Assembly (NCBI RefSeq): GCF_902506375.1
Contig: NZ_LR733284.1
Coordinates: 3,620,260-3,681,524, forward strand
Source of the DNA: Microbacterium sp. 8M
Lineage (GTDB): Bacteria > Actinomycetota > Actinomycetes > Actinomycetales > Microbacteriaceae
Reading direction: 5' to 3'
Length of the DNA stretch: 61,265 nt
Positions 24,575 to 33,165 of the stretch are shown here, piece after piece (the first letter of the stretch is position 1; the number at the start of each line of letters is the position of its first letter). The position numbers and the translations under genes were made by a program. Below the pieces are notes generated by a model. It searched no databases. It was not told where the DNA came from and worked only from the letters and a program-made list of their open reading frames with translations.

Positions 24575-25552
24575 TCAGACCAGGACGAGGTCCTCCATGC
24601 GGGCGTACGAGGCCTCCATGCCGTCGATCATGCCCGTGGCGAGGATCATGTCGCGAGTGGCGGCGTCGGGGTACTCCACGAGCAGGGTGATCAGCGTCGC
24701 GCCGTCCTCCTCGTAGAGGGAGAGGTCGTTCAGCGTGACCGGGCCCTCGGTGCCCTGCATCTTCTCGGTGGTGACCATGCGGCCGGGAGCCTCGACGATC
24801 AGGGCCTCGCCCTCGAAGCCGAAGGGCTGCCCTGCCGTGTCGCCGACCGGTGCCCAGGAGTTGCGGTACGTCTGACCGGGCTCGGTCGCCACCACGCACT
24901 CCGTCATCTCCCAACCGTCGGGACCGAGCAGCCACTTCTTCATCAGCTCGGGATCGGTGTGCGCGCGCCACACGAGCTCCTGCGGACCGTCGACGAGGCG
25001 CGTGATGCGCACGTGCGTGTCGTCGAGCACCTCGAGCTGCGTGCCCTTGCCCTGCGCATAGTCGCGCAGATCCTGCAGCACCGCGTCGAGCTGGGCCATC
25101 GCCGCCTTCGTCCCCTCGATCACGCCCATCGCCACGACCTGCTCGAGCGCCTCGACCGAGTCGAAGTGGCTGGTCCCGGTCATCCGGGTGCCCTCGGCGG
25201 TCGGCGAGAACTCCAGGCGCATCCGCATCGCGGGGAAGCCGTCGATCGGCTGCCCGGCGTCGTCGACGAACGAGTCGAGCACCTCGAACATGGTGGGCGC
25301 CTCGATGCGGGTGAACTCCCACCGCCCGGACGACTTCTCGCCGCGCGGACCGGTGAGACGGTACTGCGCGAAGCCGCCGACCGTGTGGTCGAACTCCGTG
25401 AAGGTGGCCGGCCAGCCGGGAGGGCCCCAGAAGCGCTCGAGCTGGCGCGGGTCGGAGTAGGCGGCCCACACCCGCTCCACCGGTGCGGCGAAGTCGGCGA
25501 GGATCGTCAGCGTCAGGTTCTCGGGATCGGTGATCACGTCGGTGACAGGCAT
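24575..25552 (-). CDS. Tandem AHSA1/SRPBCC domain protein
   Basis: A 325-residue protein with two START-like AHSA1 domains. The first (about residues 10-165) has ADFAAPVERVWAAYSDPRQL and the FWGPPGWP motif; the second (about 170-325) has RLVDGPQELVWRAHTDPELM and KKWLLGPDGWEM. Single-domain relatives (PF08327) are often paired with an ArsR regulator and bind hydrophobic ligands; the duplicated form is less usual. It lies 43 bp downstream of an ArsR gene on the same strand and is probably co-transcribed and repressed by it. Confidence 0.9.
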   Translation of the reverse strand: MPVTDVITDPENLTLTILADFAAPVERVWAAYSDPRQLERFWGPPGWPATFTEFDHTVGGFAQYRLTGPRGEKSSGRWEFTRIEAPTMFEVLDSFVDDAGQPIDGFPAMRMRLEFSPTAEGTRMTGTSHFDSVEALEQVVAMGVIEGTKAAMAQLDAVLQDLRDYAQGKGTQLEVLDDTHVRITRLVDGPQELVWRAHTDPELMKKWLLGPDGWEMTECVVATEPGQTYRNSWAPVGDTAGQPFGFEGEALIVEAPGRMVTTEKMQGTEGPVTLNDLSLYEEDGATLITLLVEYPDAATRDMILATGMIDGMEASYARMEDLVLV

Positions 25553-25595
25553 GTCACTCTCCTTCTGTGTCTTCTCTGTCGGTCGGTTCTGTCGG

Positions 25596-25970
25596 TCAGT
25601 TCTCGGACCCGCGGGGGTCGGATCCGGGTTCGGGGGCGTCCTCGGCGAGCAGATCGTCGAGGCGGGAGATCCGGGAGCGCCACAGCTCCTCGTAGCGAGC
25701 CAGCAGGGCGCGAGCGCGGGCGATCATCTCCGGATTCGCGCGGACGAGCCGCTCGCGTCCTTCGGCGCGCTTGATGATGAGCTCGGCCGCCTCCAGCACG
25801 GCGACGTGCTTCTGCACCGCCGCGAACGACATGTCGTAGTCGCGTGCGAGTGCGGAGACGGACTGCTCCTCGGCGATCGTGCGGCGCAGGATGTCGCGCC
25901 GCGTGCTCGCCGCGAGGGCCTGGAACACACGGTCGATCTGTTCATCGCTCAGTTCATTTCGTACAACCAT
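25596..25970 (-). CDS. ArsR family transcriptional regulator
   Basis: A 124-residue winged-helix repressor. The HTH lies at residues 12-75: FQALAASTRRDILRRTIAEE, SVSALARDYDMSFAAVQKHV and the wing VLEAAELIIKRAEGRERLVR. No metal-binding CxC motif is present, and the SFAAVQKHVAVLE type is the group that travels with AHSA1 proteins. A 20-bp palindrome overlaps its start codon, so autorepression is very likely. It is the first gene of a two-gene unit with the tandem AHSA1 protein. Confidence 0.9.
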   Translation of the reverse strand: MVVRNELSDEQIDRVFQALAASTRRDILRRTIAEEQSVSALARDYDMSFAAVQKHVAVLEAAELIIKRAEGRERLVRANPEMIARARALLARYEELWRSRISRLDDLLAEDAPEPGSDPRGSEN

Positions 25971-25980
25971 TTGGTTGTAC
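25961..25980. promoter_or_regulatory. ArsR operator overlapping its own start codon
   Basis: GTACAACCATTTGGTTGTAC is a palindrome with 9-nt perfect arms and a 2-nt centre. The regulator's ATG (25968-25970 on the minus strand) lies inside it, so bound protein would cover both the promoter and the translation start. Confidence 0.8.
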
Positions 25981-26084
25981 GTTAGGCCGGGTGGATCCGG
26001 ATGTCAAGAGGACCGCGAGGTCGTCGTCTCGAAGATCGATCCGCGACTCGTTGAGGTCATCGAGGCCCTTCTCGAGACGCGGGG

Positions 26085-26270
26085 ATGTTGCAACCTCCAG
26101 CCGTCACCACTTCGCCCACCCTCGTCACGATGGAGCTCAAGGGGCAAGTCCCCGAGGATCCGTTTTGCAACATCGACTGTTCAGACCTTGTCGCGCCAGT
26201 CGATATGGACGACGCCGATTGGGACTCACGCGAGTACGGCGTCGTCTCACTCAAAGGACTCGACACCTGA
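26085..26270 (+). CDS. Possible small acidic protein
   Basis: A 61-residue open frame with a strongly acidic C-terminal half (VAPVDMDDADWDSREYGVVS). I do not recognise it. There is no clear ribosome site or leaderless -10. It sits at the left edge of the compositionally different segment starting near 26 kb and may be a gene remnant. Apart from it, 25981-26288 holds nothing I can identify. Confidence 0.25.
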   Translation: MLQPPAVTTSPTLVTMELKGQVPEDPFCNIDCSDLVAPVDMDDADWDSREYGVVSLKGLDT

Positions 26271-26288
26271 AGCTTCGGCTGGTGGTCT

Positions 26289-27812
26289 TCAGCCACGCTC
26301 GCAAGACGGCGCTTGCATGGTTGCGGCAGGCTCTTGGCGGATCATCATCCCTTCCGCCTCATCAAGATGCGGCGGTGCAGAGCGCACACGTTGGAGCGAG
26401 CCAGGCGCCTGAGCCTCCAGAGCCCGCCGGGCAGCCGACAGCATCACCACGGCGACAACGATGGCCAGCGCGAAGAAGCCCGCGGCGACGCGGAACACGG
26501 TTTGATAGCCGGCAACCTGTACCGCGGCGCTCGCACCGGATCCACCAGCGGCGACGAACAGACCGGTGAGGACGGCGAGTCCGACCGATCCACCGAGCTG
26601 GTGCGCAGTGTTGACGAGGCCGGAACCTGCGCCCGCCTGTTCGGTCGGAACGTCGGCCATGCCGAGCTGCGTGAGCAGGATGATCGCCAGGCCCTGCCCT
26701 ACACCGAGCGCGAGCAACGGCAGAACGATGCCCGGAAAGAACGCTGTGTCTGCGCCCAGGGTGGACAGCCAGGCCATGCCGATGAGCGCCACGACGAGCG
26801 AGGCGATCAAGAGCCGTTCGCGGCCGAACTTCTTCACGAGCGGGCCGACGGCGTACACCGTCCCGAAGAACATTCCGGTCAGGGGGATGAAGCTGAGGCC
26901 CGCAAGGAGTGCGGAGAACTGCAGGACCTCCTGAAGGTACTGGCTCAGGAAGAAGAACGTGGAGAAGATCGCACCGACCGTGAGAATGCGAGCGATGTAT
27001 GCACCGGATCGGGTCACGCTCGCGAACAGATTCAGCGGCACGATCGGTTCGCGCGTCCTTCTCTCGACGAAGACGAACGACACGACCAGCAACGCGGCGA
27101 GCACAAAGGAGATGAGCGCAAGCGGTGACGCCCAGCCGAAGCTGCTGGTCTCGATGAGGCCGTAGACGAGGGCGGTCATGCCCACGGTGATCATGAGCGC
27201 GCCAACGAGGTCGAACCCCCCGCGCTTGAGAGCGGTCTCCTTGAGGAAGATCGGAGCGAGGATGATGACGATGAGGCCGATCGGCACGTTGATGAGCAGC
27301 CCCCATCGCCACGACAACAGATCGGTGAAGAATCCCCCGGCGATGATGCCGACGCTTGCGCCGGCACCGATGACGGCACTGTAGATGGCGATTGCGCGGC
27401 TGCGCTGCTCCGGCTCGGGGTTGGCATCCACCAGCAGTGCCAGCGTGGAGGGAATCGCAAACGCTGACGCGGCTCCCTGCAGCACCCTCGCGATGAGCAG
27501 CATCGGCGCGCTGGTGGCAAGACCCGCCATCAGCGACGCGACCGCGAAGACCGCAACCCCGACAACGAATACTCTCCGCCGTCCGGCGAGGTCGCCGATG
27601 CGCGCACCAAGCAAGAGAAGGCCTCCGAAGGCGAGTACGTAGGTGTTCTGAACCCAGGACAGCGAAGCGGGAGTGAAGCCCAGATCGGTGATGAGACGTG
27701 GAAGTGCAGTCGTCACGATCGAGGTATCCAACACCAGCATCAGTTGTGCGCCCATGATGAGGGCCAGCACCACGGTTCGCCTCCAACGCGGCGTGGGCGT
27801 GGCGGTTGACAT
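26289..27812 (-). CDS. DHA2 (EmrB/QacA) family MFS efflux transporter
   Basis: A 507-residue drug:H+ antiporter with about 14 membrane segments. Motif D-like LDTSIVTTALPRLITDLG follows the first helix, motif A is GARIGDLAGRRRV, and motif C-like GAGASVGIIAGGFFTDLLSWRWGF-type sequence marks the fifth helix and the loop after it. These place it in the 14-TMS DHA2 group exporting drugs or antiseptics. AAGGAG at the right spacing precedes the ATG. It is divergent from a TetR gene with an operator between them, the classical repressor-pump layout. It lies within the GGATCC-poor island. Confidence 0.93.
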   Translation of the reverse strand: MSTATPTPRWRRTVVLALIMGAQLMLVLDTSIVTTALPRLITDLGFTPASLSWVQNTYVLAFGGLLLLGARIGDLAGRRRVFVVGVAVFAVASLMAGLATSAPMLLIARVLQGAASAFAIPSTLALLVDANPEPEQRSRAIAIYSAVIGAGASVGIIAGGFFTDLLSWRWGLLINVPIGLIVIILAPIFLKETALKRGGFDLVGALMITVGMTALVYGLIETSSFGWASPLALISFVLAALLVVSFVFVERRTREPIVPLNLFASVTRSGAYIARILTVGAIFSTFFFLSQYLQEVLQFSALLAGLSFIPLTGMFFGTVYAVGPLVKKFGRERLLIASLVVALIGMAWLSTLGADTAFFPGIVLPLLALGVGQGLAIILLTQLGMADVPTEQAGAGSGLVNTAHQLGGSVGLAVLTGLFVAAGGSGASAAVQVAGYQTVFRVAAGFFALAIVVAVVMLSAARRALEAQAPGSLQRVRSAPPHLDEAEGMMIRQEPAATMQAPSCERG

Positions 27813-27840
27813 GTGATCTCCTTAGGATAAGTGGGGTGGT

Positions 27841-27868
27841 GTCTCCGATTATAGACGTAAACGGAGAC
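27841..27868. promoter_or_regulatory. TetR operator between efflux pump and regulator
   Basis: GTCTCCG (27841-27847) and CGGAGAC (27862-27868) are perfect 7-nt arms around 14 nt; looser symmetry extends outward (AAGTGG left, CCACTT right). The centre contains ATTATA, which on the minus strand reads TATAAT, the likely -10 of the pump gene, so bound TetR would block it. Confidence 0.7.
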
Positions 27869-27901
27869 TACCCACCACTTAGATCTGAAGGAGCACGTAC
27901 C

Positions 27902-28444
27902 ATGACGACTAGCCGCCCACTACGCGCCGACGCGCTTCGCAATTACCAGGCGATCGTTGCGGCTGCGACGGAGCTGTTCGCGACAGCTGGAGCGAACGTG
28001 CCTTTCGAGGAGATCGCCCGTCGTGCGGAGGTCGGTAGCGCCACGATGCACCGCCGCTTCCCCTCCCGCGCCGCCCTGTTCGAAGCGGTTTACGCGAAGC
28101 AGGTGGACGACCTGCTCGAGCCGCGCGCCGCGCCGGATGACCCGCGACAAGCTCTCGAGGAATGGTTGCGGCGCTTCGTGCTCTTCATCATCGGCAAACG
28201 CGCTTTCGCGGAAGAAATGGCACACGACACCGAGCTCGTGCTCGCTGCGCGGCGCCGGATCTACGCAACCGCCGAGCCCTTGCTCGCCGCGGCCCAAGCG
28301 TCTGGCGAAGTTCGCGCGGACGTCAGCGCGGACGATGTGATGCGCATGCTGAACGGAATCGGCTTGGCCGATTACCCCGCGGACGGGCAGCGCGATCGAG
28401 TTGTCGACATCTGCTTCCGCGGTTTACGCCCCTCGGAGCATTGA
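27902..28444 (+). CDS. TetR family regulator of the adjacent efflux pump
   Basis: A 180-residue TetR protein. The HTH is YQAIVAAATELFATAGANV, PFEEIARRAEVGSATMHRRF and PSRAALFEAVY (about residues 14-60), the sub-type with MHRRFPSR typical of repressors beside MFS pumps. AAGGAG about 8 nt before the ATG at 27902 fixes the start; the frame is open further upstream but that part crosses the operator. It most likely represses the divergent DHA2 pump. The 248 bp after its stop (28445-28692) contain no gene I can support. Confidence 0.9.
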   Translation: MTTSRPLRADALRNYQAIVAAATELFATAGANVPFEEIARRAEVGSATMHRRFPSRAALFEAVYAKQVDDLLEPRAAPDDPRQALEEWLRRFVLFIIGKRAFAEEMAHDTELVLAARRRIYATAEPLLAAAQASGEVRADVSADDVMRMLNGIGLADYPADGQRDRVVDICFRGLRPSEH

Positions 28445-28692
28445 GTGCCGAAAGGCGCGGACAAGCCCCTCGCGGGATCCGCTGGCAACTTCATCCGCTC
28501 GCGTACTGCATGATCGGGCGCGGCCGCGTCACCCTGTCGTAAGCGGCAGGCGCGGCGCCTTCCGCACCTCGGCATCGAACAGCTGACGCTCCGGCATCTC
28601 ACCAAGCGCGATCAGGTCGCGATCGCTCAATACCTGAGCACTCTGCGCGACCCAACATCGCCGCGCAGCACAGCACCCTGCCCTGCACGCCG

Positions 28693-31206
28693 TCAGGAAG
28701 AGGGAACTTCGAAGGTCTCGCCCACTCGACGCTCGACGAGATCTCCCGCATGCCGAATGGCCGCAACGACCCCCTCCTCGCTCGCAGCGTCGATCACCCC
28801 CGCAAGACGAAAGACTCCGGTCTCTCCGGGAAGCAGGGTGACGAGCATCCGATCGACGGTGACATGCTCGCCGAGGCGATCAGGATGGATGGTCAGGTCA
28901 CGGACGAAGTTCTCGGCCCGGATGATGACCTCCGTGAGCATTCCTTCATTCTCAGACGGCCTTTCGACGAGCTGTACCGACAGCCCCGGGTCAGGGTATG
29001 CGAGCTCCCGGTCCGGCACGTAGTACCACCATGCGCGTTGCGCTCCATCAACATCGGCGACGATGAGCTCCGCATCAGGCTGCGCCGCGCGGGTGACCGC
29101 CTCCCCGAGAGGAATCTCCGTCGCTTGGCCTGCGGCCGTCACGAAAGTGACTGACTCGATCGCCCGTTGCTCGCCGTCCAACCCGACTCGGCGGATGTGC
29201 GCCTGCCCGCTCCACGGGACCGCTGTGTCGTTCACGAGAACGAGCGCGAGGCCATCACCTCGAGGCTGGATCGTCGCCAGGCGGGGCGCGTAGACGTCAC
29301 GGGTCGCGTACCATCCCGGGCGACGTCGCCCGGCGCCGTCGACCACGGCCCACGAGGCAACCGGCCAGCAGTCGTTGAGCTGCCAGAGGACGACCCCCAT
29401 GTTCAACGGCCGCAGAGAGCGGAAATGCTCCACCGAGAAGCGGATCGCCCTTGCCTGATTGAGCTGCATGGCCCAGTGCCAGTCCGCCATGTCCGTAGGT
29501 TCGTCGAAATAGGGGGCGAGCCCGCGGGACAGCTTGCCGTTACCGTCGATCGCCTTCTGGTGATGCAGCACACCTGGCGAGGTGGGAGTCATCGGATCGT
29601 CGTGCACCGCGTCGGTGAGCGTGCGCCACGCCGGAGGCGCCTGCCATCCGAACTCCGATACGAACCGCGGTCGATCTTGCCTGAAGACGGCGTACCCCTC
29701 CGAGTTCCACGCGTCCCACAGGTGCACGACACCGTGTGATCGGTCGTTGGAGTAGACGTCGGGCGAGCCCGAATACGGGCTCCCCGGCCAATAGGTCGCC
29801 GGCGGATCGAGCTCCGCGACCACACGCGGCAGAAGATCGAGATAGTACGCCGAGCCCCAAGACCGGCCCGCCAGCCGCTGCTTCCAGTCCCAGTCGTCCC
29901 ATCCGAGCCAGTTCTCATTGTTCCCGTTCCACAGCACGAGCGACGGATGCCGCATGAGACGCGTCACGTTCTCTCGTGCCTCCGCTTCGATCTCGTCACG
30001 CAACTCGCGTGTCTCCGGATACGGTGCGCACGCGAAAGCGAAGTCCTGCCACACCAGAAGACCGAGCTCGTCGCAGGCGTCGTAGAAGTCGTCGCTCTCG
30101 TAAAGTCCACCGCCCCAGACGCGAATCATGTTGGCATTCGCCTCCACTGCGGCGGCGAGTCGTTCGTCGATGCGGGCGCGGTCCACTCTGTGGGGGAAGC
30201 AGTCGTCGGGAATCCAGTTGAAGCCGCGGATGGGAATGGGCGTGCCATTGACGACGAAGACGAACGGCGTGCCGTCGGCATCTGGCGTCATGTCGACGGT
30301 GTTGTTGCGGAACCCGATCCTCTGGACCGTTTCGTCGAGCGCCTCTCCCGAAACCTCGTCTCGGACGCGCACCGCGAGGTCATGGAGAGGCTGCTCGCCA
30401 TAACCGCGCGGCCACCAGAGGTCGGACTGCTCCAGTGGCACCTCGACATCGAACACGATCACACGGGATGACGCTTCGCTCCGCGCGGTTTGCGTCCGTC
30501 CCGCCACATCGATCTCCACCGTGATCAGGCGCTCTGCAGGATCACGTTCGAGCTCCACCGTCAGATTCACACGCCCGATGATCTTGTCTTCTTCGATGTC
30601 GACGGTCACGCTGGGGCGGACGTCTGCAAGTCGAGCGGCCCTCCATGTCTCGAGCACCGCGGGGCGCCACATCCCCGCGGTCACGAGAGAAGGGCCCCAG
30701 TCCCATCCGAAGTTGCACGCCATCTTGCGGACGAAAGACGAAGCAGCCCCATACGCCGCGCGGTCGTCCTCGGAGGCCTGATCGAACGGTCGCCACGCGG
30801 ATTCGAAAGCCACCGCGAGCTCGATCGTGCGTCCCGCATACCCAGCGAGCGGCAACCGATAGGTGCGGAACATATTGGCCGTCGTCAACACGACCTTCCC
30901 GTCGATCGTGATCGTGGCGAGAGTGTCGAGCCCCCCGAAGACCAGATCGGTGTGAGTGTGCGACCGCTCGGGGACCGAGATGGTTCGTCGATAGATCCAT
31001 GACGTCCGGCCGATCCACGTGAGGTCGAGTTCGTTGAGATCCAGATACGGATCCGGGATCAATCCGGCAGTGAGGAGGTCAGTGTGTACAGTGCCCGGGA
31101 CCGTCACGTCGAGCGGGAGCCGGTCCACCGTCAGGCGGCTTTCCTCCGCCAGCGGCGAGAGGACATCAAGCGACCAGGAGTCTGCGAGAAGAGTGCGGTG
31201 AAGCAT
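28693..31206 (-). CDS. Beta-mannosidase, glycoside hydrolase family 2
   Basis: An 837-residue retaining glycosidase. The N-terminal jelly-roll domain has VPGTVHTDLLTAGLIPDPY and the aromatic GWDWGP motif characteristic of the mannosidase branch of GH2. The barrel contains the acid/base Glu431 in LWNGNNEN and the nucleophile Glu518 in RFVSEFGWQ. It removes terminal beta-1,4-mannose from mannooligosaccharides; without a signal peptide it should be cytoplasmic. GGAAGG lies before the ATG. It stands alone, with no mannan transporter or mannanase nearby, inside the GGATCC-poor island, which suggests it came in by transfer. A small dyad upstream may bind its regulator. Confidence 0.94.
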   Translation of the reverse strand: MLHRTLLADSWSLDVLSPLAEESRLTVDRLPLDVTVPGTVHTDLLTAGLIPDPYLDLNELDLTWIGRTSWIYRRTISVPERSHTHTDLVFGGLDTLATITIDGKVVLTTANMFRTYRLPLAGYAGRTIELAVAFESAWRPFDQASEDDRAAYGAASSFVRKMACNFGWDWGPSLVTAGMWRPAVLETWRAARLADVRPSVTVDIEEDKIIGRVNLTVELERDPAERLITVEIDVAGRTQTARSEASSRVIVFDVEVPLEQSDLWWPRGYGEQPLHDLAVRVRDEVSGEALDETVQRIGFRNNTVDMTPDADGTPFVFVVNGTPIPIRGFNWIPDDCFPHRVDRARIDERLAAAVEANANMIRVWGGGLYESDDFYDACDELGLLVWQDFAFACAPYPETRELRDEIEAEARENVTRLMRHPSLVLWNGNNENWLGWDDWDWKQRLAGRSWGSAYYLDLLPRVVAELDPPATYWPGSPYSGSPDVYSNDRSHGVVHLWDAWNSEGYAVFRQDRPRFVSEFGWQAPPAWRTLTDAVHDDPMTPTSPGVLHHQKAIDGNGKLSRGLAPYFDEPTDMADWHWAMQLNQARAIRFSVEHFRSLRPLNMGVVLWQLNDCWPVASWAVVDGAGRRRPGWYATRDVYAPRLATIQPRGDGLALVLVNDTAVPWSGQAHIRRVGLDGEQRAIESVTFVTAAGQATEIPLGEAVTRAAQPDAELIVADVDGAQRAWWYYVPDRELAYPDPGLSVQLVERPSENEGMLTEVIIRAENFVRDLTIHPDRLGEHVTVDRMLVTLLPGETGVFRLAGVIDAASEEGVVAAIRHAGDLVERRVGETFEVPSS

Positions 31207-31237
31207 CGTTGCCTTCCGTTATCAGGAGCCCTCCGCA

Positions 31238-31257
31238 TTCTTTCACGATATAAAGAA
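31238..31257. promoter_or_regulatory. Candidate operator upstream of the beta-mannosidase gene
   Basis: TTCTTT and AAAGAA (31238-31243 and 31252-31257) form a perfect dyad around 8 nt, about 32-50 bp upstream of the mannosidase start. It is AT-rich against the surroundings. A sugar-responsive repressor is possible, but none is adjacent. Confidence 0.4.
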
Positions 31258-31314
31258 ACTCTCGACCCCTAGACAGTGAAGCCCGTGATGACCTGCCAGC
31301 TGCCCGTCGACACC

Positions 31315-31875
31315 CTAGGAAGACGCGTTCGCGGAAGCACCGCGATGGCGAGCGCGGAACTGAGCGGCCTTGACGCGGTTACCACACGTACGCATGGAGC
31401 ACCACTCCCGGCGACCTCCCCGCGAGCGGTCCACGTACACCTGCGTACATCCTGGGCGACCGCACTCACGCAGCAACGCTGCGTCGTCGCCGCCGAAGAG
31501 CTCGACAGCGTTCCGGGCCACAGTCGCGAGCCCCTCCGAGCTGCCCCCCTCCCGTCGCACCGTGCCGCCGTCAAGAGTCAGCCGCACGGGAGCCGCTAGA
31601 GCCCATCGGTTGAGCAGCGCAGTGGGCTTGCTGGGCAACGGAGTCCCCTGCAACCGGGCGAGAGCGATGTCGTAGATCGCCTCTCGCAGTTGCACCGCGT
31701 TCGTCAAGTCTGATTCGCGCGCTCCGGGTGCTTCATCGACGACGCCAGCTTCAACGAACCAGGCGTCGAGCGCCTGAGCGTCTCCAAGCATCTCTCGAGG
31801 CTGCAGATCGCGGCGCGCGCGAAGCGTGCCAACGAAGTCGAGGGCCAGAGTGCCACAAGGGAACGCGTGCATCAC
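31315..31875 (-). CDS. CGNR zinc finger domain protein (ABATE/DUF1470)
   Basis: A 186-residue putative transcription factor. The N-terminal ABATE domain is followed by a C-terminal CGNR finger (residues about 138-175): CGRPGCTQVYVDRSRGGRRE, then WCSMRTCGNRVKAAQFRAR, with all four zinc-binding cysteines present. Such proteins are stress-linked regulators of unknown ligands. The GTG at 31875 is preferred because TAGAAT stands exactly 6 nt upstream, giving a leaderless mRNA; the next codon is ATG. It is divergent from the SRPBCC-VOC operon, whose promoter has a perfect 11-nt-arm palindrome. Confidence 0.88.
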   Translation of the reverse strand: MMHAFPCGTLALDFVGTLRARRDLQPREMLGDAQALDAWFVEAGVVDEAPGARESDLTNAVQLREAIYDIALARLQGTPLPSKPTALLNRWALAAPVRLTLDGGTVRREGGSSEGLATVARNAVELFGGDDAALLRECGRPGCTQVYVDRSRGGRREWCSMRTCGNRVKAAQFRARHRGASANASS

Positions 31876-31881
31876 GTAACC

Positions 31882-31887
31882 ATTCTA
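31882..31887 (-). promoter_or_regulatory. -10 element TAGAAT, leaderless start of the CGNR gene
   Basis: On the minus strand TAGAAT is followed by GGTTAC and then the GTG start at 31875. GGTTAC is also the core of the palindrome at 31944-31972. Confidence 0.6.
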
Positions 31888-31943
31888 ACAGGTATCGGCT
31901 CGGCCGCCTAACTTGCTTGACAGGTTATGCAGCGCTCTGTCAG

Positions 31944-31972
31944 TGTAGTAACCGCTTCAATCGGTTACTACA
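31944..31972. promoter_or_regulatory. Perfect palindrome, candidate CGNR regulator operator
   Basis: TGTAGTAACCG and CGGTTACTACA are perfect 11-nt arms around 7 nt, ending 13 bp before the SRPBCC start. The GTAACC core recurs at 31876-31881, at the start site of the divergent CGNR gene. The binding protein is inferred from position. Confidence 0.75.
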
Positions 31973-31985
31973 TGAAAGGTTCGCC

Positions 31986-32414
31986 ATGTCCGTCACCCGA
32001 TTCCGGGTATCGTCCCCGCTCTCGCCCTCAGCGGCGATGGCTGTCCTCACCGACTTCAGCCCTGCTCGCACTGAGGTCTGGTCGGGTATCGACCCGGAGC
32101 ACTTCCAGGTCCATGACCGCGGAGCGGATTGGGCGGAGGTCACCGAAGGCAACGATGCAGCATGGGAGCGCGGCCGCTACGAGTGGGACGCCGCCGCGGG
32201 GTCCGTGACGGTGGTCACGCACGACTCCAAACTGTTCGGCGCCGGCGGCGGGTGGGACTTCCGGTTCATTCCCGACGGACATGGCACACGGATCGAGGTT
32301 GCATTGACCCGCACGCCCCTGGCGTTCGGCGCCAAGATCCTGGCCGCGCTCCTTCCGATCGTCGGAGCACCCCGTCTCAAGAAATCATTCACGTCCGCTT
32401 TCAGCGCCCGCTGA
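31986..32414 (+). CDS. SRPBCC family protein
   Basis: A 142-residue START-like/polyketide-cyclase fold protein (MSVTRFRVSS, a helix with AMAVLTDFSPARTEVW, and strands ending in WDFRFIPDGHGTRIEVALTR), likely a ligand-binding or lipid-transfer type protein with no fixed catalytic motif. AAAGG lies before the ATG, directly after a strong palindrome. First gene of a three-gene unit with a VOC protein 31 bp and a 66-residue protein 478 bp downstream. Confidence 0.8.
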   Translation: MSVTRFRVSSPLSPSAAMAVLTDFSPARTEVWSGIDPEHFQVHDRGADWAEVTEGNDAAWERGRYEWDAAAGSVTVVTHDSKLFGAGGGWDFRFIPDGHGTRIEVALTRTPLAFGAKILAALLPIVGAPRLKKSFTSAFSAR

Positions 32415-32445
32415 CCACCCCTCGAAAGAACAGGAACCGAACACC

Positions 32446-32889
32446 ATGAAACTCGCACTCGAAGTCGTCGTCATCCCCGTCTCCGATGTCGATCGCGCGA
32501 AGGACTTCTACGCCCGGATCGGATTCCGCGAGGACGCCGACTTCGCCACTGATCGCGGCCTCCGCGTCGTGCAGTTCACTCCTCCCGGATCGAGTGCCTC
32601 CATCATCTTCGGAGAGCACCTCACCACTGCCAGGCCCGGTGCCGCGCGCGGTCTGCACCTGGTGACGCCCGATCTCGCTGGTGCCCGTCAAGAGCTCGTC
32701 GACAGAGGAATCGACATCACCCCGATCTGGCACGACGCCGACGGCGTTTTCCACTGGGCCGACGGTCAGAACCGCGTCGACGGCCCCAACGAGGAGCACC
32801 ACAGCTACGCCTCCTACGCCTCCTTCGACGACCCCGACGGCAACGAGTGGGTCATCCAGCAGGTCATCGATCGACTCCCGGGACGCTGA
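32446..32889 (+). CDS. VOC family (glyoxalase-like) protein
   Basis: A 147-residue vicinal-oxygen-chelate protein with two beta-alpha-beta-beta-beta units: LEVVVIPVSDVDRAKDFYARIGF at the N-terminus and ASFDDPDGNEWVIQQV at the C-terminus. The glyoxalase metal-site Glu has a counterpart in NEWVIQQ. Members include glyoxalases, dioxygenases and drug-binding resistance proteins; the reaction here is unknown. It follows the SRPBCC gene by 31 bp and is followed by a small gene after 3 bp. Confidence 0.88.
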   Translation: MKLALEVVVIPVSDVDRAKDFYARIGFREDADFATDRGLRVVQFTPPGSSASIIFGEHLTTARPGAARGLHLVTPDLAGARQELVDRGIDITPIWHDADGVFHWADGQNRVDGPNEEHHSYASYASFDDPDGNEWVIQQVIDRLPGR

Positions 32890-32892
32890 GCC

Positions 32893-33093
32893 GTGGCTGC
32901 ATCGATCGATACCGCACGAGCAGCTGAGGTTCTCGAAGACCTGCTCCGTAAGACCGCGGTCGCCCACGGCTCATACGAGCGGGAGCACCTTGACGGCGTC
33001 TACGACGAAGAGTGGCCGTCTTGGTATGCAACATTCCTCGCTCGCGCGCTTGAGGAGCACGGCTACGGGCTCACCGGCCAGCCCGCTCTCTGA
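32893..33093 (+). CDS. Small conserved-type protein of the VOC operon
   Basis: A 66-residue acidic protein (LRKTAVAHGSYEREHLDG, then EWPSWYATFLARALEEHGYG) starting at GTG 3 bp after the VOC stop. Small partners of this shape occur next to glyoxalase-type genes, and the tight spacing indicates co-translation. It has no known catalytic motif. Confidence 0.7.
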   Translation: MAASIDTARAAEVLEDLLRKTAVAHGSYEREHLDGVYDEEWPSWYATFLARALEEHGYGLTGQPAL

Positions 33094-33114
33094 GCTCACG
33101 TTCGCATGGGCTGA

Positions 33115-33165
33115 GGGCGCTTCTCCTGAACCGACACGCGCGCGGCGTCGCAAGGAGAAGCGCCC
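33115..33165. terminator. Inverted repeat after the SRPBCC-VOC operon
   Basis: GGGCGCTTCTCCT (33115-33127) pairs perfectly with AGGAGAAGCGCCC (33153-33165) around 25 nt, just after the 66-residue gene. No T-run follows. The rest of 33094-33437 contains no gene I can support; it is the right edge of the GGATCC-poor segment. Confidence 0.6.

Noticed and set aside
28545..28690. Possible integrase-like fragment (LTLRHLTKRDQVAIAQYLS)
   Set aside because: Too short, no start codon or catalytic residues, and I could not match it to a family; noted only as sequence at the island.
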